A DNA stretch of 64,000 nt from Narthecium ossifragum (taxonomy: Eukaryota > Streptophyta > Magnoliopsida > Dioscoreales > Nartheciaceae), in assembly GCA_963920575.1 (NCBI GenBank), contig OY986967.1:11588061-11652060 (forward strand), written 5' to 3'. Positions 56,638 to 64,000 of the stretch are shown here, piece after piece. The first letter of the stretch is position 1, and every line of letters begins with the position of its first letter. Made by a program: the position numbers and the translations under genes. The notes below the pieces were generated by a model, which saw only the letters and a list, made by a program, of their open reading frames with translations, ran no database searches and was not told where the DNA came from.

Positions 56638-57300
56638 ACATATAATCTATGAATTGTAAAATATAATAGAGAGAGGGGGTGGTGAGGAGGGAGAGAGAGA
56701 TAGATATAAAAGACTAAGAATTAGTAAATATATATCGTTTGGAATCCTTAGAACATATAAATCAAAAGTCTTTATAAATATCATGGAATCATCACATATA
56801 AGTTTGGCTCCTGATATATGATATAGAAAAGAAATTATAAGTTGGGCTCCAAACATATGATATAGAGAAGAAATTGGGTGAGAGATCAAGAGAGGGAGTG
56901 TGACGGTAGAGAAAGAGAAGAGAGGAGAGAGAGAAAGTTACGAGAGAAAAGTAGGGGCCATTGCATTTGCATTTACATTTAATGCATCATGGTGAGAAGG
57001 GGTGGAGAGAAAATAAAATGGCAATACATTAAACACCGTGAAGGTTGAGGGAGAATGATAGTGGACTGGGCAAGGGGTAATATAGTAAAAAATAATTGGA
57101 TTTGGCATGAATTGTTATAGAAAAAAACAAAAAAAAAATCTATAAAATCCATAATAAAGTGGATTTAAAATATAAATAATAAATAATTGGTGATAACACA
57201 AGTTTAGTTCCTCTTATTGCTAAAAGCCCCATTAACCATGTTTTTAAGATAAAAACCTCACCACAGTGTATTAGCTGGCTTATTATTCACATTAAAAGAC
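56638..57300. other. AT-rich and GA-rich spacer, nothing assigned
   Basis: GAGAGA-rich runs (about 56664-56705, 56880-56940), A-runs near 57120 and AT-rich sequence. I see no gene, terminal repeat or TSD. Confidence 0.4.
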
Positions 57301-57738
57301 CATAATGCCCCTTCTTCTTACTTGTTACCCCTTCTCTCTCTCTCTCGTCCTCCCCCCCCCCCTTTCTCACTTCCTAATCCCAACCAAGCACCGGTCGCTG
57401 TCCCGCCCTTGCTCGGAGCTCCATCGCCGGATCGCCGGAGATCCCAGCTCGCGTCCATGGTTGTGCCCCGTCGCTGGCTAACCTCCCCGACCCCTTGTTG
57501 CCACGACCATCAGCTCCCTCGCCTCCCTGGCACAATCCCACGCCACCTCCGCCCTCGCCGTTACACGCGTCACCGACCACCCCGAAATCCATCGTTGGAA
57601 CCCCGGCAAGCTCCCCCAGACCGCCATCACCTCCTCCATCGGAGTCGCGCCCACCTACGGTGAGCCCTCTCTATTCCGTGGCCGTATCGACCGACCCTCG
57701 AGGTCCCCTGTATCGACGACGACCTCGCTCAGCACCGG
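57301..57738. other. CT-rich, GC-rich stretch with a Pro/Arg-rich open frame
   Basis: Starts with CT repeats and a C-run, then a GC-rich stretch with an open frame at 57322-57663 (113 codons). No domain is recognised and an alternative frame is also open, so it is probably composition-driven. It resembles the pyrimidine-rich part of chromovirus LTRs (compare the complement of 51205-51530) but could be a host 5' exon. NA2 interrupts it at 57739. Confidence 0.3.
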
Positions 57739-59177
57739 TGATAAGTCACTAATGATTCATAATAAAACCCCTTAAATTACCTTTTGTTAGGCCCAGAGTA
57801 GTTGTATTTAATAGTTTGTTAGTTGATTTCAGGTTTAATCATGATTTGAGAAGAAATATAAGAATTTCGACTAAAAGGATGAACTTATGTGATAAAAACT
57901 GCTTCATCTCTTGTCAGGAGGATATTCTCTATATATTCTGTATAAGTCTAAATATTTTGAAAATTTATTACGTGGTAGAATACTTCAAGACCTACAACTG
58001 TCATGTTGGACATTTTGCGAGATGCCTGATGGATTAATACCAGTTTTGAAGAAGATAAAGATATATAGCTGCTGGAAAACTGGTCTGTCGATGCTCAGGA
58101 GAATATTCACCAACTATTCCAGATAAGTCCAAATAATCTCAAATCTTTGGGACATGACAGAAGGCTTCCTAATCTACATCTTTCATGTTGAGCACATTTC
58201 CAAATTCTGGACGGATTGAACCCAGTCGTGACCAGACCAGGCTGTCAGAATTAAACCAGGAAATCTGAGTTGCACTAGAGGTCCAACTCAACCTATAACC
58301 CTAATTCTGGGAATACACCTATAAGAAGGTGTTGGCTGGCCGAAAATAAGCATCTTTTTTATAATCATTGGAGGAGGAAGAAGAAGACGGAGAGGATGTG
58401 GATGGTGACAGCTTCCTACTCCAACCCAATGGCTTTCATCCAAAAGATGAGTTGCTAATTATTGTATTTATTCATGAAACCCTAGTGTAGTTTTGGTTTT
58501 TCTTTAGTTGGATTCAAGTGAACTTCTCGATGCATGATGTCATGAATATGGTTTTATTGTTAATAGAGTTGAAGGAACAGAGTTCCCTTGACGTACTTTC
58601 AGTCCTACATGATTTCTGTGATTGATTGTAGACATTTATGAGATAGTTTTCATGAAGTTATTGGTTTGCCTTTGAGATAAGATATGCTACGCGAAGATAG
58701 GTTGTGCCACGGTCATTAGGAGTAGTATAATTTAAGGTAATCGTAGGACCAAAGACAATCTATGCCAAGCAAAGATAGGTTATGCCGTTGGGAACATTAA
58801 CTCTATTTTAGGGATTCATGTGAGCTTGTAGCCATATGATCCATAATGCTGAGAGAAGGGAACAAGATGATAACTAGAGAAGACTAATAATGAAACTAGG
58901 GTGGATTGAGTAATTCCTAAGTAACTACTCCATTGATTCGAATTGATCAACCTTTTATTTCTTTTCTTTATTAGTTTAGATAACTCTATTCTATCTTTGA
59001 ATCTTTTCTTTAGTTTTAGGGTTTCGACAATTAATTTCAGTTTCCAACATTTTCCCTGTGGATCGACTCCCGACTTCACCGCTATCCTACCTAGTAGTGT
59101 AGTGATTGAATAAGGATTATAAATTTCATATTTGATTGAGTTTGTAACGTTTTAACGACGACGTTTGCGAGCGATCA
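57739..59177 (+). repeat. NA2 5' LTR
   Basis: TGATAAGTCACTAATG...GAGCGATCA, 1,439 bp. TATA-like CCTATAAGAAGG near 58319. Similar to the NA1 LTRs along its length, clearly closer to 63276-63853 and to the solo LTR 28900-30471. Confidence 0.9.
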
Positions 59178-59182
59178 ATTTT

Positions 59183-59200
59183 TGGCGCCGTTGCCGAGGA
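59183..59200 (+). promoter_or_regulatory. NA2 primer-binding site (tRNA-Asp)
   Basis: TGGCGCCGTTGCCGAGGA, one mismatch to the tRNA-Asp complement found in NA1. Confidence 0.88.
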
Positions 59201-59384
59201 ATTCAACGGTTAACTAATTGATTTTCTCTTAACTCGTTTTCTTTGCTTAGTTAGGTTTTTATCTTTCTTATTTTTCCCTTTCTTTATTTTACACTTTTTA
59301 GGAATTTTCTGATAATTTTTTGGAATTTTAGCAGCATTGGAACAGATTTTTCTTGAAGGAAGCATCTCACCCGCGGCCTGGAGC

Positions 59385-59412
59385 GATCGGTCGGACCCCA
59401 AACCGACCGATC
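59385..59412 (+). promoter_or_regulatory. NA2 leader inverted repeat
   Basis: GATCGGTCGG (59385-59394) and CCGACCGATC (59403-59412), exact complements around an 8-nt loop, 184 nt after the PBS and 128 nt before the ORF: nearly the same geometry as NA1 10804-10827 with different bases. Confidence 0.65.
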
Positions 59413-59540
59413 AGAACTGCGCAGTCAGGTAAGTTTTCTAAAGTCAAAACTTTTTGTTTCGATCATTTTTTTTCGGATTTTCTCCTCTCCTCCGAATCTT
59501 TTGTTTTCTTTTTCTCTTTCTGATATATGATTTTGCATGC

Positions 59541-60587
59541 ATGGCCAATTTTTATATTCCACCGAGTGCCATATTGAATGATGATTTGCCTATTGGTTAT
59601 GGATCCGATTACAATAATGACATATATGGTTTCTCAAATCCGGCATATAATTAAAATTCATACATGTATAATCCGAATTTTGGAAACCATACATACCCTA
59701 ATTGGCAATTCGAATGTTATCAACCTTTTAACGTTCAACCATGGAACATAGAAACACTGGCTCAAAATTTTGAACCTAGTTTTGGACAACAATACCCTTC
59801 ACATGCATCACCTCGTGCCCCTCAAGTGATCTCTGACACACAGTTTGACATGCTCATGAGCACACTTACAACCATGAATGCAAACATGAATGTGAAGTTT
59901 GAGAACATAGATGCCAATATCGCTAAACTTGGAAGAGAACTAGCCCACATGATTGATTCGTATTATGAGAATGAGGATTATACAAATAATTATGTTCCTG
60001 TTGTTTGTGATGACAATGTTGATGCAGCTTATGTTTCTAATGAGAATGATGGATGCAATTTTGAGATGTGTTCTAATACTTTGCCGAATTATACAACTAT
60101 TGACAATATCTTGTTGGCCCCTGAAAATAATATTCCTGAATGCATACCTAATAAAATTGGACCTTATATGCATTTTGATCATGCTTTAGAAGCTAATTGT
60201 TTTAGTGATGGTGAGAATTGTTGTGATGAATTGTCGGTCTTACATGATGAGTTGAATGATGATAATGTGCCAATTAGTGATAAAGATAATGAGGATGAGA
60301 GTGTTAGCAATATTCCTTATCAAGAGCCTCAGTTTGAGAATCTACCTTTAATATCATCCCTATTATTTGAACGTTCTGAGGAGAAGAACCATGTTATGAG
60401 TGAAGACTATGCCAATTCCTATCGTCCTTTCATCAAAGATCGTATCAAAATTTCCAATTATATGTTTACTAAGGACTTTTGTTTATTCTTTGATCAAGCA
60501 TGTTTGCATACCTTCACCATGATCCGGGCCATGTATTTCTTCACATGGAACCATCGGCCTCCTAAATCTTGTTTCTGGAACGTTTAG
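59541..60587 (+). pseudogene. NA2 unknown acidic ORF with one internal stop
   Basis: I do not recognise this protein. I chose ATG 59541 (MANFYIPP) because NA1 gag also starts at the ATG in the TTGCATGCA context. TAA at 59652-59654 breaks the frame; it continues as a 307-codon stretch. Seen in it: an Asn/Tyr/Pro-rich N-terminus (YNPNFGNHTYPNWQF), a helical segment (FDMLMSTLTTMNANMNVKFE, about 59840-59900), an Asp/Glu-rich middle (about 59960-60330) and an aromatic C-terminus (FFTWNHRPPKSCFWNV). No zinc knuckle, protease triad or RT motif. The acidic region is the only similarity to the NA1 tail. Confidence 0.6.
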
Positions 60588-60612
60588 CGAAAGACGTAAA
60601 CTTACGCGCTTT

Positions 60613-60628
60613 CTGGGAGGTAACCCAG
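60613..60628 (+). other. NA2 post-ORF hairpin, AGGTAA loop
   Basis: CTGGG-AGGTAA-CCCAG, 25 nt after the ORF stop; counterpart of 2608-2625 and 14386-14399. Upstream, AAAGACGTAAACTTACGCGC parallels the NA1 stretch ATAGACGTAAAATTTCACGC. Confidence 0.55.
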
Positions 60629-60719
60629 CTTTTAGAATTTTTCCTTAGCTTTTTAGAATTTTATTTAATTTTTACAATTTTCCCTTGATTTTTAGGATTT
60701 TCCCCATATTTTCCTGGTA

Positions 60720-61490
60720 TGTTTCTCCACCTTCTTCCTATTTTTCCTTATTTTCCGTCGGATTTCCTCTCTCCTCGCGCACTGTTTCTCGTCACGGCTT
60801 GTCGTCGCGGCTCATCGGCTCGTCCCCGACCCGTTACCCAGCGCCACCCATCGCAGTATCTCCGCTCGTCCCCAGCCTTCCAAACTACCACAAACACCAT
60901 CGCCATCCTTCCACCTATTCATCCCCGTCCTCCTTTTCCCTCGACACCCTCTCTTCTGACGCCAGTGCGCCCCCCCACTTCCACCGACCATCGTCGATCT
61001 CCTTATCTGTGACCTTCCACTGCTCTTCAACCCATCCAAAAGCTTTTCCTTGCCACCACCAACCTTTTGCCACCATCAAAACCATTTTTTGCTACCTAGA
61101 TCACCGCTATCCAGCTCCGGCCATCTTCCCTTCCTCCGGCATCACTATTACACCAATCCACGGCCTCCCGCAGCTCTGAACCTCCTCTAAAACCTTCTTT
61201 AAGCTACTACGATCCTTCCTCAACCCTTCACCACCTCAATTGCTGCCTGAATCGCCGGATTCCACTTCCGACCATCTTCCACCGAGCCGACCATCTCCAA
61301 TCCACCACCTGGAAGTTTCAATTCTTCGATCAGATCCCATGGATAGACTCCCCGATCTTCCACGACTCTATCCCCACCAGTCCCGTCCTCCGGTGACAAG
61401 GTTTCACCATCGATCCATCACCGGTGAGCTTTCATCCGTCCGATTGCTCCAAATCACGATCCAGGGGTAGAACGCTCCGATTTTGCATCC
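60720..61490 (+). other. NA2 CT-rich tract with Pro/Ser-rich open frames
   Basis: Open frames at 60685-61179 and 61240-61470 encode Ser/Pro/His-rich strings with no domain. The tract is homologous in place and in its 3' end (GGTTTCACCATCGATCC, CACCGGTGAGC) to NA1 14740-15290. Long overlapping frames argue against normal coding. Confidence 0.35.
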
Positions 61491-63262
61491 GATGGTTTAG
61501 ATTTTCAATTAGGACCACACTCAAGTACTCCAGACTATCCACATCTCATCTACTATATCCCAGCTTGTTGCCTACTATTTTCATTGAGTCCTAGGATTAG
61601 TAGTCTTTAGGAAGGACTCATGATCGGAGTCTATGAGTCTCTGCGTTGTAGTGTTCCGCAGCCCTGAGCCAGTTTGACCAGTCCGGACCTGCCTCTAGGG
61701 TTGATTTTTGCACTTACAGTAGTAGTTGACTCCGCGATTGACGACTTGACGGCAGAGGTTCACCATGGCTTTGCTAGATTGGCCATCTTAGCAGGCCCAC
61801 ACCTCTTCTTCTGTGAGACCGCTTAATTTTAGAGATTCTAATGAACATTAGCTACAAATAAGGGAACTTTTTGGATATTTTGCGTGTTGGTATGTGTTGG
61901 TTATTGTTGCTTCTTGGTGTTGGGATGAAGATGATGATATCTCCTTTATTTCTGTTTGTGCATTTTCTATTTTATTTGAGGATGAATGCTTATACGGGAT
62001 TGATATATCATGAAAATAGAAAGGAGACTCTGCCGAAATTTTCTATGATTCTAATATTTTTTTTTTTACTTCTAGCTGTTATATTTGATCTTTTTGGAAA
62101 GGTATATATTTTTGTAACATGTTATGTAGGGAAGGAAGTATTTATTCAATGATAGTGGTGCCTAAACTAAAATTGGAAGAGAGAGAAATCTATTTCTGAG
62201 GCGTTCATTATGGTTATCTCTACACTTTACTTCTTGATTTATTTTTACGACTTACTGTAATTGGGGACAATTACATTTAAGTTGGGGGGTAGAATTCTAG
62301 GAATTCAGACTTATTTTTTTTCTGGTAACCAAATATTATACATCCCTTGAATTATGTCAAAAGAATAAAATTATGATATGATTTGACAAAGGTGCATGTT
62401 TTAGAAATTTATTTTATGAATTATTCTGAGACTTGTATGTCATATAAGAAATAGTAAATTTTTGCTATGCATGATATTATTTCTATACTTTAACACTTTT
62501 ATCATGATTTAAGGATAACTTGACATATCCTAATGCACATGTTCACTTCCACATGGTAAGGGGTTGATATTAGATTCTAAGCATGATACTGGGATAGATT
62601 TTCAATTCTATGTCATGACACATAAAATACATGAACACAAGCAATTATCCGAGTATGCGGAAAAAAAAAGGAACTTTCAACTTAGTAATCGGACAGTGTG
62701 CCTAACCAGCGTGGTGTTCGCGTAAAACAGTTGAAATTCATGCAGAAAAAAGAAAAGAAAAGAAAGAAAAAAAAACCAGAGATTGATATGTGATAAGTGA
62801 AATATTTGTGCTTGAATATGATTGTGATCTTGAATTGTTGAAGTGATATGATTGATACTCTGAAGCATGTGGAACCCCATTCACACACAGGAGTGTTAAA
62901 GTTATTTTTAATCATGATTACATATGTTGAAGTGTTGGAAATATGTTATGACATGTTTTGATTTACTATGTTTTTATGTGACTATGAGTTGAAGGGTATA
63001 TTTATGGATATTATTTCTTTTTCATGATTAGAGTTGATGAGTATTATGATTGATTTCAAATGATATATTCAAGGGAATGTATTGATGTTTGTGGGTGTCA
63101 TCCCTGAAAACCCTCAGGAGACTATAACTCCTCCACTGGGGTAACCCAGGGGTTCAAAGACTTGTTGCACATGTTAAGTGCAATCGTGAGACCTACGAAA
63201 ATGGCGAGTTAGATTTATTGCTTTCTTTTTATCTTTTCTTTGCTCGAGGACTAGCAAAGTGT
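61491..63262 (+). other. NA2 3' noncoding region
   Basis: No credible gene. About 61540-61830 has no counterpart in NA1. It then parallels NA1 again: AAGGAGACTCTGCCGAAA (about 62021), the internal polypurine-like tract AAGTTGGGGGGTAGA (62279-62293), one CCGGG-type stem-loop motif (62682-62727, here with CGGA) and CCCTCAGGAGACTATAACTC (about 63111). Confidence 0.6.
62279..62293 (+). promoter_or_regulatory. Internal polypurine-like tract in NA2
   Basis: Identical 15-mer to NA1 15902-15916, both after GGGACAATTACATT.AAG context, about 980 bp before the 3' LTR. Confidence 0.5.
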
Positions 63263-63275
63263 AAGTTGGGGGGTG
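63263..63275 (+). promoter_or_regulatory. NA2 polypurine tract
   Basis: AAGTTGGGGGGTG directly before the LTR start TGATAAGTCA. Confidence 0.8.
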
Positions 63276-63853
63276 TGATAAGTCAATAATTATTCATAAT
63301 TAAACCCCTTAAATTACCTTTGTTAGGCCTAGAGTAGTTGTATTTAATAGTTTGTTAGTTGATTTCAGGTTTAATCATGATTTGAGAAGAAATATAAGAA
63401 TTTCGACTAAACGGATGAACTTATGTGATAAAGACTGCTTCGTCGCCTGTCAGGAGAATATTCTCTATATATTATGTATAAGTCCAAATATTATGGAAAT
63501 TTAGTAAGTAGTAGAAACCTTCAAGACCTACAACTGTTATGTTGGACATTTTGCGAGACGCCTGATGGATTAATACCAGTTGTGAAGAAGATAAAGATAT
63601 ATAGCTGTTGGAAAACTGGTCCGTTGATGCTCAGAATAATATTTGCCAACTATTTCAGATAAGTCCAAATAATGTCAAATCTTTGGGACAGGATAGAAGG
63701 CTTCCTAATCTACATCTTTCATGTTGAGCACATTTCCAAATTCCGGACGGATTGAACCCAGTCGGGACCAGACGAGGCTGTCAGGATTAAACCAGGAAAT
63801 CCGAGTTGCACTAGTGGTCCAACTCAACCCATAACCCTAATTCTGGGAATACA
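63276..63853 (+). repeat. NA2 3' LTR, interrupted
   Basis: TGATAAGTCAATAATT... follows the 5' LTR closely for 578 bp up to GGGAATACA, where a chromovirus LTR starts. The 5' LTR continues at the equivalent site (58314) with CCTATAAG. Confidence 0.88.
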
Positions 63854-64000
63854 TGTGAGGACCCGTACCTCCAATACGGTCCGACCGCATTAGGTCGAGG
63901 GTCTAGGTTTGTGGTTTAGCTCGGTTGGCCTTGGGATGCGATCGGTTGATCGCATCGCTGTTTTTGACCCCAGTGGCATTTTGGTAAATATGCTCCCTGG
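63854..64000 (+). repeat. Chromovirus (CH3-type) LTR start at window edge
   Basis: TGTGAGGACCCGTACC, GGTCCGACCGC and GGCATTTTGGTAAATATGC match the CH3 LTR start (complement of 28230 leftward). Inserted in the NA2 LTR; left TSD candidate ATACA (63849-63853). A whole element or a solo LTR may continue to the right. Confidence 0.8.

Larger units (their letters stand above)
57739..64000 (+). mobile_element. NA2: non-autonomous LTR element without gag or pol (runs off window)
   Basis: 5' LTR 57739-59177, tRNA-Asp PBS, leader hairpin, one acidic ORF with an internal stop, post-ORF hairpin, CT-rich tract, internal and terminal polypurine tracts, and a 3' LTR from 63276 interrupted at 63854. Left flank ACCGG (57734-57738) is the presumed TSD; the right one is outside. 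The order of parts parallels NA1, but the gag-protease block is absent and the ORF is different. Confidence 0.85.

Noticed and set aside
57301..57738. Host gene first exon before NA2
   Set aside because: Open frame and CT-rich leader are suggestive, but no domain, splice site with support or downstream exon is visible, and chromovirus LTRs contain similar tracts.

Overview
This window is plant nuclear heterochromatin: a stack of nested LTR retrotransposons with no host gene, tRNA or rRNA gene that I can recognise. The evidence is Ty3/gypsy pol genes of two plant clades, primer-binding sites matching plant tRNA-Asp and initiator tRNA-Met, 5-bp target-site duplications (TSDs), solo LTRs and heavy coding decay. 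I cannot name the species; it looks like an angiosperm with a repeat-rich genome.

Layout. (1) 1-5433: the 3' part of an Athila-like element (AT1; decayed RT-RNaseH-integrase, 3' UTR, LTR), inserted in a minus-strand chromovirus LTR fragment (5439-5756). (2) 6236-55378: an old minus-strand Tekay-like chromovirus (CH3) that served as landing ground. Its LTR is 6236-6508 plus 25582-28230. Its pol and gag relics lie at 28231-28899, 30472-31129, 32197-32463, 43093-44081, 45823-45947, 51826-53186 and 54895-55378. (3) Insertions into CH3: a complete Tekay-like element CH1 (6509-25576, TSD TGAGC), which itself carries a complete gag-protease-only element NA1 (9180-18383, TSD GTGAC); a minus-strand solo LTR of the NA family (28900-30471); a SIRE/Maximus-like copia solo LTR (31130-32196); a complete, younger Tekay-like element CH2 (32464-43092, TSD AGGCA) with its own nested solo LTR (41410-42225, TSD GTATG); a chimeric chromovirus solo LTR (44082-45822); a minus-strand LTR (45948-51825) broken by an Athila-like 3' fragment (46677-51199), which is broken in turn by a minus-strand solo LTR (48039-50476, TSD TAGAA); and an Athila-like solo LTR (53187-54889). 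(4) 55379-57738: chromovirus LTR fragments, then AT-rich and CT-rich sequence I cannot assign. (5) 57739 to the end: a second NA-type element (NA2) with no gag, protease or pol but one unrecognised acidic ORF. Its 3' LTR is cut at 63854 by another chromovirus LTR.

How the parts relate. NA1 and NA2 carry only cis signals (LTRs, tRNA-Asp PBS, polypurine tract, leader hairpin, 3'-UTR hairpins). I infer that they depend on RT and integrase supplied by an Athila-like relative such as AT1, with which they share the 3'-terminal architecture.

Most interesting signal. Nearly every element family here, across both Ty1/copia and Ty3/gypsy, carries a cluster of short dyads built on GGTCGATC/GATCGACC or GATCGATC. 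They usually sit within a few hundred bp of the TATA box or, in NA1 and NA2, just after the PBS. Several further hairpins (LTR 3' end, post-ORF, 3' UTR) keep their pairing while the bases change. All coordinates, identities and pairings were read by eye; no alignment, folding or database search was run.
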